DNA of 64,000 nt from Stereum hirsutum FP-91666 SS1. Its lineage: Eukaryota; Basidiomycota; Agaricomycetes; Russulales; Stereaceae. This document shows, piece after piece, positions 35,317 to 47,605 of this stretch. The notes below the pieces were generated by a model. The model was given only the letters and a program-made list of their open reading frames with translations. It had not been told where the DNA came from and did no database searches. Where the stretch lies: contig NW_006763141.1 in NCBI RefSeq assembly GCF_000264905.1, positions 1,066,943 through 1,130,942 of the forward strand, given 5' to 3'. The number at the start of each line of letters is the position of its first letter. Positions within the stretch are counted from its first letter, which is position 1. The position numbers and the translations under genes are program-made.

Positions 35317-37748
35317 ATGACTTCGTACGGTACGCCGCCCACGATCCCTGACAGCTTGCAGATCTACAAGTGCGTACCCAATTGCTGCTTTGCACTAATT
35401 CAGAAAAACAATTATTTATTCGCACCACTTCCTTTTATCCAGTTCTTATGTTGAGGATCCAAAATGGCAGATCAAGTTCACCGCGATATGGGCATCATGC
35501 GTCGGAGCTGCTGTCCTCGTCTCCCTACCTCATCTCGCTAGGGCCATTCGCTCTCGTCGGGCATTTAGTGGGCTCTTTGGCGTTTGGGATGACTGGAACT
35601 ACCAGCCACTACCTATATCAGGAGAGGGTAAAGTGGAGAAGAAAGCTGAGAGGAGTGGAAGACGGCTGGCAGGTGTGCTGAGGACGGTAGCAAGCGTGTT
35701 GTTATGGACGCCGATGGGCACCGGCTTGGATTTGGGACAGAGTAAATATCTCTCTGCATCTTTCGTTTTCCTCGAGATCTAATCACCTTCTTGCTCTTGA
35801 TTTCAACTCAGTCATTCTTGTTGCGGCCTACATTATCATCGTCATCGTTTGCATCGTCACGAATGCACCTCTTATAGACAACCCTAACCGTGCGGGTACG
35901 CATTTGATCTATCATTCATATTAGTCTGCCTCTCATACGCCAGTTTGAAGGTTTTCTTGCACTCGCGCAACTTCCTGTTGTCTTCCTCTTCGCTACGAAG
36001 AACTCTTTGCTCTCCCTCGTCCTCGGTCCAGGCAACGGCTATGAAAAACTCAACTACGTCCACCGCTGGTCTGGCCGCGGTCTCTTTCTAGGCGCCGTCA
36101 TCCACGGCTCACTCTGGATTCGTAACCATCTCCAGTATGATCTTCCTATCCTCAGTCAACAAAAGGAAGGAAGTGGCGTCGCTGCTTTCTCCATTTTGTG
36201 TGTGCTAGTGCTGGGGAGCATCAGGCCTATCAGGGTGTACTTCTACCAGTGGTTCTGGGTTGTACAGTAAGCTCACCTGGATCTCTAGAGACAAGAACGA
36301 TAAATACTGACAAAGGAACGTAGCGTGTTGATGTATGTTGCATTTTTCATCACGATATGTTACCATACGACATATGCCTCTCCGTGGATCCTTCCTCCGC
36401 TCGGATTCTACGCTCTCGATCTCCTCATGCGCATGCTCCGCTACCGCATCAAGAACGCTACTCTCGTTCCCTCGGGAGAGCAAATGACCCTCGTACGTTT
36501 TTCAGACCACTCTGAACGTTTCAGCATGTCTTAACATATACACGCAGATCAATGTACATGACTGTACCTCTGGATGGTTAGCTGGACAACACGTCCGCCT
36601 ACGCATCTTCTTCGGCGATCGATTCTTTGAATCACACCCTCTTACTATTGCCTGCGCACCTCCCTCAACCTCTTGCCTCCAATCGTCCTCCCAATCACCA
36701 AACATGCTATTCGGCGTCCGAGCGAAAGGTGACTGGACGCGCGCCCTCCATTCATATGCGTCTAATGAGCAAGCTCGTCTTTCCGCCGCTCTTGCTGCTA
36801 AACGCGGCGAAAAGGTCGGCGCGGATGTTGATGCGGAAGTTCCTGGCGCTCCGGTTCAGGTCATGATTGATGGGCCATATGGAGGATGTAGTCTCGATTT
36901 GGGGAGGTACGAGAGTGTGTTGCTGGTTGCGGGAGGTTCGGGGGCGACATTCACGCTTGGGCTGTTGGATGATATCGTGGGGAGGGTCGTAAAGCTCGGG
37001 AGGAAGGGCGGCGAGAAGACGAGGAGGATCGAGTTTGCTTGGTGTATACGATCGTTCGGTACGTTTCTCAGACCCTTTTACCTTTTTCGCAAGGACTGAA
37101 CAAGATGTTATTCGTGGTATAGGATGTATCGAATGGTTCGCACCAATGTTACTTGAGATTGCGAACGTAGCAGCAACATGCCCGACACTTGACCTCCATG
37201 TCACCGTTTTCGTAACATGCCTCTGTAATCCCGAGGCTGTTCCTCCCATCCCGAATTCCGCCGTCCTTATCGAGAAACCTTCGGTACACAGACTCCTCCA
37301 TCGCCTCATCACTCCTCCATCTTCATCATCACCATCTAAGTCCTCTCCCTCTGCACCGCTCTCGCACTCTACAAACGCGAAAGTCGGGACCGCATGCCCA
37401 TGCAACTGCAGTCCTGACGCAGAGACGTGCTGCTGCGATGTTATCAACGCCGACATCTCGCCTTCTTCCTCTCAAGAAGCGATCAAAGAGGTCCCCGTTC
37501 CCGTCCTGAACTCCAATTCATCGTCCACATCAAGTGATGAAAAAGTTGACCTGGAGCAATTCGAGCTTGAGCAGCAGTCACGAGGAGACGGGCTGGAGTG
37601 GGTAGGCGAGGGAGGTGGAGTGGCTGTCTGTGCGAGTGGGCCGGAGAGGCTAACGAGGGATGCGAGCAATGCGGTTGCGAGGATGAGTGTGCGGTATGGG
37701 GTCAGGATGGGTGGGATTGCGTTGCATACGGAGGCGTTTACTATGTAG
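35317..37748 (+). CDS. Ferric/cupric reductase transmembrane component (FRE/NOX superfamily)
   Basis: Seven exons: 35317-35369, 35443-35741, 35812-35895, 35951-36266, 36324-36492, 36548-37058, 37123-37748; 685 aa. The heme-binding transmembrane domain includes RAGFLALAQLPVVFLFATK, LNYVHRWSGRGLFLGAVIHG and YVAFFITICYHTTYAS with the expected His pairs. The FAD-binding segment has HPLTIACAP; NADPH-binding has IDGPYGG and LLVAGGSGATFTLGLL. The enzyme reduces Fe(III) or Cu(II) chelates outside the cell with cytosolic NADPH, supplying Fe(II) or Cu(I) to transporters. An unusual feature is an insertion in the NADPH domain with six Cys (CPCNCS ... TCCCD), near 37395-37436. The Ctr copper transporter upstream suggests a shared role. 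Metal preference is not decidable from sequence. Confidence 0.93.
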
Positions 37749-39299
37749 GTCTTGCTTACGGGATGGTATCTGAGACTGGGGATATCGTGAGAGTGTATGA
37801 TTTGGGTTCTGATCTTATGACGATGTGTATTATTACGATTTTACGTTGCCTGGCGGATATTGATGATTTTTCATGCTTTTGCTCTTCGTCGTTTCTCGCT
37901 GATAGAGCTTTGTTTGGAGAGACAGGTCTTTACATCCGGTTTCTCAGGCTTGCTATGCGCAAGAATGAATGTTGGTCGACATCAACGAACGGCTTGGGTC
38001 CTTCGATCAACCTACCCGCTCTCAATTTTCCACGAGCACTCATTGACAGGCTCCTCCTTGTACCGCCAGCTTACCACATCACGGCCGCGTCATCCTCTCT
38101 CCTCTTTCCAGTGGGAACTTGCTTCGAAGCTTGATGAATACTGTAGTGGAAGAACACAGGAATTAGTCCCAACTTTACTGTGTATCTCTGTTCGTATTCG
38201 TGCATTTAGTACGCCCTTTCTTCTCTTCTGAACCACGGCAAACACACTTGCCTACGGATATACAGCCTCTAGCGCTGGAGGTTAGAGGGAGCGAAAGCAA
38301 TATGAGAGGGTATCAGACAGAAGACTCGATATCACAGCCACCTCCGTATACAGAAGGCCAGGAGGGACTCTTATAAAATAGGACTCTGTGCACTTCTTGT
38401 TGAGTGGGACCATGACAACACATCGATACGAGTCATTCGTTAATTCGAACATAGTTGCGTGTGCGTATGAAGCTGTTCTTGATATTTTCTGTCTATTTAG
38501 TGCTTGCGGATCGTAGAGAAATCGCTCTTACCCGTTTACGAATGTCGACGTTCACCCGCACGGGCAGGGCCACACCTTGCGAATAGGGGCAATGGCGCCA
38601 CAGAAAGGCTTGCGCCGAGGAGGCGGCGCCGACGAATGTCCACACCTGCACATCTGCGCGATGTGCCCTCTGACGAACTTGCTTCATACCCTCATCTTTG
38701 CACAGTGTGATATCTGCTTCCTCATTTTCCCCATTTATGGCTCTGAATGAAAGTTTAGGAGCGAACTGGTATCTCGTATTTCTTCGCGATGTCTACTAAA
38801 CCTGGTCGCTAGGCTTGATCCAGACACTCTTGGTACGTTATAACCAGTCCGAAAAACGAACTCGGTCGGAAGCACTGCAGAAACAGTGACATATGGTTGT
38901 TTTGGTATAAGAAGTCGACAGAAGCCCTGCTTCTGAGTAGAGGTGAGTCGGTTCGAATTCAGTTCGTGACGCTTACTTCTGACAGTTCCCGTGTGGATAT
39001 ATGCGCATTAAAACGCCATGATTGACAGCCATAGATGCACAGTACTGTGTGTTCATCCTGTCTTACGCACCATGCGTGTTTTCCTGCCCGTTATTCATAG
39101 TCAACTCCCCGGGCCACACCTGAACGCGGCGCCACAGCCGATCACTCTGCTGTTGGATTACGTAAACTCCAGCAATCAATTAAGCGCTCCAGCCTCCGAG
39201 GCCTTGACTGGGGTGACGTGCTGCCGCTGCGTGGACTCAGCGTTCCCCGCCCCATCTTATTTCTCTTCAACGACTCTCTCAGACGAACTCTTATGCCCA
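37749..39299. other. Intergenic, no gene recognised
   Basis: About 1.55 kb with short ORFs only. GGCGCCACAG-type sites occur near 38592 and 39128. The reading frame of the following gene is open back to 39018. Confidence 0.5.
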
Positions 39300-42200
39300 A
39301 TGTCATCTACTCCCCTTTCCGTTCCATCGAATCCATCAAGACGTCGCCGACAGTCGAACTCAAGCGTCGCGAGTAGTCCCAATAGCCAAGCCTCGAACAG
39401 TGAAGGTCGTACCCCACACTGGCAAAAATCTCTCTCGAGAAAACGAGCGCCGACTGGACTTTCTCTCGTTACAGTTGCTAAACCGGAGTCTGGGTCGATC
39501 CTTCCAAGCGCTTCGGACAGGCTTCCTCGCCCGAGGCTTATGCATATGAACTCCAGTTCGAGTTTGAACGAAGCTGAGGGGCGGAAGGTAGAGAGGGCGG
39601 ACTCGGCGTCCATTAGGTCGGCTAGGAAGCAGGAGGGTGAGGGCGAGGATGGGAGCGGGCGAGGGATAGACCTGGACGAGGCCATGCAACGAGGTATGAC
39701 CGAGGGAATTGTTGGTGATGAGAGATCAGGCAGCAGGCCGCAAGGAGATGAGGGAGTCGCTACAAGAGGAATGACCCCTGGTACGAAGTCATCGTCTATA
39801 CCTGAGCTCGACGATTCGTCTCCGAAAGCTCTCGCGCCCAAGGTCCCTACTCAACCTCAGATCCAAGACTCTGCCCAACAAGAATCAGGAGGCGCGCAAG
39901 CACGCGCTTTTACCGGTACCGGAGGCGAAAACGATTCGAACGCCACGCCGGCGTCGCCCACGAATAACAATATCCTTCAGAAGCCCATGACGACATCGCC
40001 ATCCTCGTCGCTTCCCCCTCTTCCTTCAAATTCACCATCGCCTACGCAGTCTGTGCCAGCGCCTCAGCCATCGCTGCCTCCTAGTACATCTTGGTTTGCT
40101 TCCTTCTCTAGGCGTCGTGGACAAGATACCACTCCTTCGGTCATGGAGGCCCAGACAGAGAAACCCCCCGCTCTACCCCAGCCACAGGTAGAGAAATCCA
40201 GCGCCGGGCAAGATGCATCGTCTGCTACCACTGCATCTTCTGAAGCTGCGATTTCGAACACAGAACCTGCTCCCACGCCGATCGCCACCGCTTCCTCCCC
40301 CGAACGCGCCTCCGCACCCCTCCTGAATATCACCCCTCCTACCCCTCCTCGCGGACGCCCGGAACCCGAACCCACTGCCAGAGCGCAATCACCACTCGTT
40401 TCCTCAGAGCCCACCGAGAGTACTTCCTCTGAAGCTCAAATCATACCCGAGCGGAAATCTGTAAAGCGATCTTGGTTCGGAAGCGTAATCACGACGACTG
40501 CGTCTAGTACCAAGAACGTCGTACCTACATCATCTCCAACGAATTCAGACTCGACTTCCGGATCCAGCCCTCCGCAGATCACTGTAACGCGAACGACCGG
40601 TACTCGAACAGAGATTTTTTCAGACGTTCCGCAATCACCGTTTACGCCTTCCTCCGTAGACGACGAAGTTCCGGATTACGCTCTTGCCCGTCCCTCGCCC
40701 TCTCCCCAGACCGTTCACTCCCAGCAAGATCAAGCCACGCAGTCCACCACCCCACCTCCCGAGTCTTCCTCGAGTTCGAATCCGTTGGTGGCGACGGGCG
40801 ACAGTGTCAACCAGCGCTTATCGTCCCTCAATCCGAGTACAAGCCGGTTCAGCCTCAGTATTCCGTTGTTGGGTAGGCCGAAAGTACCACTCGACAAGGC
40901 ATTGGCTGTGGCACAAGCGAGTGGTGTAGGTGCGTCAGAGTCTGGCAAGAAGAACACGGGTGAGGGTGCATCTGGCAGTGGCTCGGTTACGGGCACGGGT
41001 ACGTCACATTCCTATCTTGTTCCCAGAATTTAGACCTAAAAGTCTCTACCACTGTCAGATGTCGTGACGTCGCCCACCGGCATCCCTGAAGAGGATTCCC
41101 AGAGCGCCGAACAGACTACCACTGTGGAGAACACGAACGTAGTCCAATCTGACGAGACCAGCGCCGCGACTACCCGTACGGTGCAGACATCTACTTCTTG
41201 GTGGTCCTACGTCGGCTTGACGCCTTCTGGCTCGCAACAAGATGTATCCACGCCAGCCAACGTAGATGACCAAGTCAAGGCAGCTCCATCCGAGTCTACA
41301 CCTGACGTTGCCGTCACGCCCTCGAACGACACTCCCGCAAACGACACTCCCGCTCCCGAGATTTCAGTCGTCGAAGCTCCTGCCGAGCCAGATGCAAAAC
41401 CCACGGATCAGCCTGTCTCCCCAGAGGCACATAAAGCCTTGAGCATGCGTTCGCAGGAAACGACAAACAGTGCCTGGTACTATCCCTGGGCGTGGTACTA
41501 CAGTACATCCACGACTGAGATGGAGACATCTACCGACGAGTCCGAAACCCGCGGCCGCCAGAACACGAACGCCGGCGTCTGGGAAGGCCTTACCCCGTCC
41601 GAGCAGATCAAGGAAGAAGCACTTGCGCGATCGTCTTCCGCTCCTCCCAGTTCTAATCCTACGGCCGACGCTCAACCTCCACTTGGCGCTGCCGAACAGA
41701 TACCGTCGAGTCAGAGCACGATGACGGTCGATGCTTTCAAGAAGGAACATAATCCGATTGAAGGGTCGATGGCGAGCAATATGAGTGGTTGGAGTTCTCT
41801 GTTTAGTTATGCGGGGAGGACGCTGATGGCGAAGAGTATCGGCGCAGGGGAGGATGGGACTGCCAAAGAGGAGGCCGGCGGAATGGAGGTTATGGATCTA
41901 GACGAAGAAGAAGGAGAGGGCGAGGGTGCTGAAGCTTCGGGAGGCGCGGGGTCTCAAGCCCAGACGACCTCTGTAGCGCAGACTCAATCTCAGACGGTGG
42001 CCACCAAGGGCAAACCTCGTTCGTCCTCGTTACTCGGACCCGCGAGTCAGCCTGTTTCAGTTATCAACAAGAAATCGTCTCTTTCCTCCGTTCGTTCGGG
42101 AACACCATCTCCCAAATCATCAGAACGCCCGAAGTCGCCTGCTGCCTCGGGAAGCAAGACGCCACCGCCACCGACCTCTGCGAAGCCGAATCTCGTTCTA

Positions 42201-44879
42201 CCGACCTGGGAAGATACGTTCGATATCCCGCCCAGGTCCATTGTGCCTTTGCCAGAGAGGAAGGAGGACGACGAAGGGACGTTGAAGAAAGGTTGGAAGT
42301 TTATCAACAACGTGTTGATCAATCCGCCAGGCGGCCCGAAAATCAAAGGGAAGGCTCGATCAGCTCCTTTGAGCGGAGGTTCAAGGCAACGAACGATTAG
42401 CGAAAGGGGTGGTCTGCGCGGTAGGCCTGGTAGGAGCGGTTTGAGTGGGAAGAGAGAGGAAGGTGTTCCGGGTGGAGAGGGACGAGAAGGAGTGGATGAT
42501 TGGAGCTCCTTTGGTTTGGGATTGCCGAGGTCGCACGAAACGATGAGGAAGCATGCGCCTCAGGACGGTGGGGTCAAGAGAAGCAGGCTTAGGAGGGGCT
42601 CTGTTTCGAGTTCTGCGGGTCCTCTGGGAGATGAGGCAGAAGACGTGTTGAGGGGATGCAAAAGGGTTGCGGTGTTGGCGATTCATGGATGGTTTCCTGG
42701 TACGTTTCCTTTGTTCCGCAATAAGCGAGTCAGCGAGAATGACTGTCTCATTGAAAATCTACAGGTGCTATGATGCGGACTGTCCTAGGTGAACCGACTG
42801 GGACGTCGATCAAGTTTGCGTCCATGATGGTGCAAGCTCTAGAAGAATTCCAAGAACATCATGGGGTCAAATTCGACAAAGTGACACAGATGCCACTCGA
42901 GGGTGAGGGTACCATAAGCAAACGTGTAGACAAGTGCGTCTCTTTCTCATTTCCCCACCTTCGTGTGTTTGGGCTCATCTTATTATTCCGGACATTCCTG
43001 ATCCATCATCTCGTTCAACACAGGCTATACAGCGCTCTCACCTCGAATGAAGAGTGGATATCGGACCTCCATGCTGCCGATGTTATTTTCGTAGCCACAC
43101 ACTCGCAGGGCTCCATTGTCTCTACCCATCTCCTCGATCGGCTCATCCAGGATAAACATATCCGGACGGCGGTGAATGTGAATGAAGCCGCAGAAGCGAG
43201 CGAGGTCGTGAAAGACGCGGCCATGGATGTGGCGAGTGGTGTCGGTGGAATTGTGGCGCCGAGTTCGAGAAATCTGGAGAACAAGAAGCAGAGGGTCTGC
43301 TGTCTATGTTTGTGCGGAATTCATCTGGGACCTTTGAGGTATCTGAGCTCTAGTTCTTTGGTCCTACCATACATTCAGGTAAGCTGCCCGTTTTGATCGG
43401 GCGTGGTGTCTCATGAGACCCGTATGATGACTGAGTCCTCTCATAGTATTTCGAGAGTACGGCGGCGAGGGAGTTGTTCGAGTTCCAGGTAAAGATCGGT
43501 ATCTCTCTTTCTCCTTCAACGTGATGTCACTGACACGGACTGAACAGAATACTGAGAGCCAAGTCTCGAAGAGCTATGTTAGAGCACTGAGAAATGTCCT
43601 CAATCATGGGGTATGTCTTTCTACTTTTGTCGGATATAATTTCATCTCATTAACCGGGATCTGCCTTGATAGACCAAGATGGTGTATACAGCCTCGCTAA
43701 ACGACCAGGTCGTACCGATCTATTCCGGAATCTTTCACGCTGCCTCGCATCCCCTCATTCTGAGAGCACTCTACATCGATGGAGATGCCTATCAGTAAGT
43801 ACTGGACCTTTCTCTTTTACATCGCTTACCGGAGTTTGCTTGCGGCCACTTCAAGCAACGAACATCCTAGTCTGTTCTCATTCAAGTTTACTCCGTGCTG
43901 ATTTTGATCTCGCTAGTTCAACTGACTTCTTGTCGAACCTTCTGGTCCTACTTCTACGGATTTTGAACTCGGGGCTCTCGGATAGTGGCCTCTTAGTTCA
44001 CTTGTCGGAGGCCACGGCCGGTAGTTTGAACGGCGTCGGTCATTCAACTATCTACGAGGAACTTGGGACTTACTCGTCAGTATTCTCACCTTCTACGTCT
44101 TATGGAACCGTCCGGAAGGGTCTGACATCCACTTTCCCTTCGCTTCTGCACACTCCCCGATCCACATCACATCAACCTCCTAATCACCGGTGGTTTTACC
44201 GATGTTCTTTTCGTGACCATCGTCTTCGTACCTGTGTCTCCGATTGACCCCCGAAATCGGAATTGCGTCGCTCGTTGGTCACATACGGATTCCCCTTCGT
44301 TGATGTGCATGGATCAACCACAGCCTTGCAGTGAACTACCTGTTCCTAACGAATGACGGTCTCGAAGAACATCCAGAATTAGTCGTGGAACCTTTCAATG
44401 CCAACACCGAACAAAATGACTACGAGGCAAGTTCATTCATCTTTCTCGTTTCCTTCTACGGTCGCTAACCTACACGCCTGTGCTATCACCCATCTAACAT
44501 TCTCGTGCCATCAATCATCCCTCGTGGATTCTTCGTCATCTCCATTCCATCTCCGCCTTGACCCTGTGCATGGCGCTATCCTCTGCGCCACAATGATTCT
44601 TCTTCATTGTCATTGCGTCAAATGTTGCGCTGTTCGTGGATGGTGTATCCCTTGACTTTGACGTAACAGATTCCCTGGGCGTTGCGCGATTTGATCGCAG
44701 ATGAGCGTGTCGCCTACTTCTTCGGGAAGGCGTTTGCAGACCTGAAGACTGCGTTTCCTCATTGGCACCCAAAGACTACTATACTTAGAGATATCAAGCG
44801 GAAGCTTCAGCCCATACAGCGGCTAAGCAACATCGCTGCGTCTTATATGGACTCGACCTCGCTTAATAGCAAGCTTTAG
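39300..44879 (+). CDS. Large alpha/beta-hydrolase family protein, YML020W-like
   Basis: Ten exons: 39300-40998, 41059-42699, 42765-42933, 43024-43378, 43447-43488, 43548-43610, 43673-43794, 43917-44075, 44324-44426, 44670-44879; 1520 aa. The first 1,100 residues are disordered, rich in Ser/Thr/Pro/Glu. The C-terminal catalytic-like part starts KRVAVLAIHGWFPGAMMRTV and has a GxSxG-type nucleophile elbow, VATHSQGSIVSTHLLDRL. Blocks such as CGIHLGPLRYLSSSSLV, YFESTAARELFEFQ, VYTASLNDQVVPIYSG and GHSTIYEELGTYSLAVNYLF follow. This matches the fungal family typified by yeast YML020W, whose function is not established. Exon 9 ends with GAG|GCAAGT, a GC-AG intron. The start at 39300 is the ATG after a Cys-rich, low-quality leader; the frame is open from 39018. 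Confidence 0.88.
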
Positions 44880-45358
44880 CCTATGGCACGGGCTCTTTTC
44901 ATTTCCCTTCCCTCTTTTCTGATCGTTCCACTGTATCTACATACTGCACGCATACATCACATTCTGTCACATCGTCCCAATTGTTCAGTTTCACTTGCAC
45001 TCTGTTGGTTTTTTCACTCGATACATGTCGTTAAGGGAGATTTTGTATTCTGTTGTACCTATAGTATATAGACGCCTGCTCTCATACCAATCAAAGGTCT
45101 CGCCGCACGTACATTATTGCATACACATCTGGCAATGCTATTTCGGTTTCGGTCTCTTTCATTTTGCAACTTCTCGGCATCGAAACCTGTACCTTTTCGC
45201 CTTTGCTCTCACCGTGACTAAAACCAGTGATGGAAGGGGGAAATTGCAAGAACGGTAGCTGTGTATGACATGGATGGTTTTGGGGCGGTATGCGTTTATA
45301 TCAAGAAGGTTTGTCGGAGATGATAATTGCGCTAGGACTAGGCGGTTCAGAACGAAAA
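44880..45358. other. Intergenic between convergent genes
   Basis: T-rich 3' flanks; nothing else seen. Confidence 0.5.
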
Positions 45359-47049
45359 TCACCGATACTCTGCACCACAATCTCCAATGACAGTGATCAT
45401 CCTCCGGCCGTCAGAACGATCCAACACAGCTTCTATCTCGGCCCTGTCTTTCTCTGAGAGTCGGATGCGGAAGACGTTAAGATTGTCGTCTGGATGCTCA
45501 GATACCCCTAATCGCGAACCTATTCATGATGTATGTTTCGTCATGGTTCAAGAATGACGATGCTGTGACCCGGAGGAATGTACGAACCTACGAGGACAGC
45601 TCCCACACAAGGATGATCCAGAACCCATCGTGTGGCTATGTTTGCGATGCTTGCGTTCTCATGGCGGTCGCCGATGGTGCGAAGGACGGATAGAAGGGTC
45701 TGAAAGAGCTCCCAATCTCCCCACACTTTCAGAATGATGTCGAGGTACTGTAGCGTAGGAGATGAGTTCAGCTGGAAATAAGTGGCGATCGGAGCAATGG
45801 GTCGTGTACCTTTCTCTGTGATGGCGTCAAGGTTCCACCATAGGGGTCTGGCTCGTGCTTTGAGAGCCAGGCATCAGAGAGGAAGCCACCACACTAACAC
45901 GATGAACGTCCCAAAGTGAGCAAAAGACGCCGAAGATTGGAAGCAAGAGATCCGAAAAGTGTGAGATTTTCTTACCAGTGTACCGTAGGTAAGAAGCTTC
46001 ACGTCGTGTCTTTCGCAGACATCAGCCATGCCATGCAGAACTCTTGTATCAATCAGAGAGAACTGGCAACATCATCATGCGACCATATCATCAAGAACGG
46101 GACCGTCATCGTGTGCACAGTCAACTTGGACCTGAAGGCAGAACCCACCGGAACTTGATTCGTGACAATGGCACCGGGCCCCAGTTGGGTGCAGATTTCG
46201 TCCGTCCGAATCGCGTCAAAGTTACACAGGCCTATGTTTGTGATGACTCCCTCCGCCTGGAGGTCCTGCAGGTGGCGTAAAGCAGGCAAATATCCGGTGT
46301 CCGCATAGTTCTGCCAGTGAAGCTACAGCGACGAAAAATTAATACACGGCGAGTCATTGTGACTGTAGAAGAGGTAATGTCGGAGTAACTGACCTGGAGG
46401 AGGTCGACACTCTTCGTTCGCATACGTGTCATGCGTTCTCGTACGCCGGCTTCAACGATGGCACGGGTGGGCTCCGTGGCCTTGAAAACGCACCATTTCG
46501 TTCCTCCAATCACCTTCTTCGGTGGTGGGAGCGATTCCTGAAACTGTCCCTACATGATCCACAAATAGGGAGATGAGCAGAGCATCCAGGTTGTGTGGCG
46601 AGATGTGTGGCGCGAACACTCACGAAAAGAATCTCCGCACTTCCATAGTGGTCGGCTGTGTGAGACAGCCAAGGATAAAGTTATCGTGCAAATCAACAAT
46701 CATTCATTAGATGCACATACCCTAGAAGAAGTCGTGGATCAAACACACAGAAGCATCGAGGGGTGAGTACAGTATGGGACGACAACACAAAAACAACTCG
46801 AGTTTACCATATCTAGAACAATTCCCGTGTGAGTAGAAGGTGCGAAAAGATCATCATAGCTGCGACGTGAAGAAGATGCGTACCAAACGCAGTATACCCT
46901 TGATCTGCGTGTCTTGCCATGCTTTGACGAATTTTGGACGCTGATGCACTGCCCCATGCAGTACTGGAGAGCTGCCAAAGGCCGATCCACAGGCGAGGCG
47001 CGACGAAAGGACCCAGTTGGAAGGTTTCCCATTCAGGGGAGGATGCCAT
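45359..47049 (-). CDS. Aldo-keto reductase
   Basis: Ten exons on the minus strand, including 47049-46884, 46812-46808, 46721, 46655-46624, 46549-46394, 46322-46149, 46062-45976, ending at 45359; 341 aa. AKRs reduce carbonyls to alcohols with NADPH in the cytosol. The catalytic tetrad is present: Asp and Tyr in DMADHYGSAE, Lys in VIGGTKW and His in LLQLHWQNY. NQVPFSLIDTR and a C-terminal GSRLGVSEHPDDNL phosphate-binding segment complete the fold. The conserved DMADHYG block can only be read if a 5-nt exon (ATATG) and a 1-nt exon (G at 46721) are both spliced in; see findings. The closest type by motif is the YdjG/pyridoxal-reductase-like group. Substrate unknown. Confidence 0.88.
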
Positions 47050-47605
47050 CGCAGTCGCGGGCAGTGATAACTTGGAGGAAGTGGGGGTCGTTTCGATGCT
47101 CTGACCGCACGGCCTGGGCGATGGCTTTATATTTCCTGCTGTGCAGCCGAGAGCAATCTCCGTCTAAAAAATTCATGTCGAATCAACTCTACGGTAACAT
47201 GAGAATGAATTGATATCACCATCTGTAAGACGAGACAGGCTGGTGGGTCCACTACCTGCGACGTCAGGACGCCATGCTGGCCGGTAACCGGTTGACGTGC
47301 TGAGTCAAGCGTTGCGTGGTTCAAATAATTTCAATATACGGCGACTACAAGAGTCGCCGTAGTTGCAGCACAGTCTTTGCGAATACTCTTTCGCACTGGA
47401 CGTATCATAAACATGTGCGTGTTGAGGTATTTCACTAACCCATGCTCGGCAAAAAGCAGCTTTGATCCCACCATGAAACCCCCCGATGCATCGGAGCAGC
47501 GGAGTCTGGAGACTAAAAGAGAGCAACGATATAAAGGCTGCATGATCCGTCATGATCAGCGTCTTGAAACATCCCTCCTCGACTTCTCTAAAGCTACAGT
47601 TAGAT
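47050..47605. promoter_or_regulatory. Divergent promoter, aldo-keto reductase (-) and small conserved gene (+)
   Basis: 556 bp between divergent ATGs. TATAAAG faces left at 47125-47131 (76 bp from the AKR start) and TATAAAG faces right at 47530-47536 (70 bp from the start at 47606). The shared region could co-regulate both genes. Confidence 0.6.
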
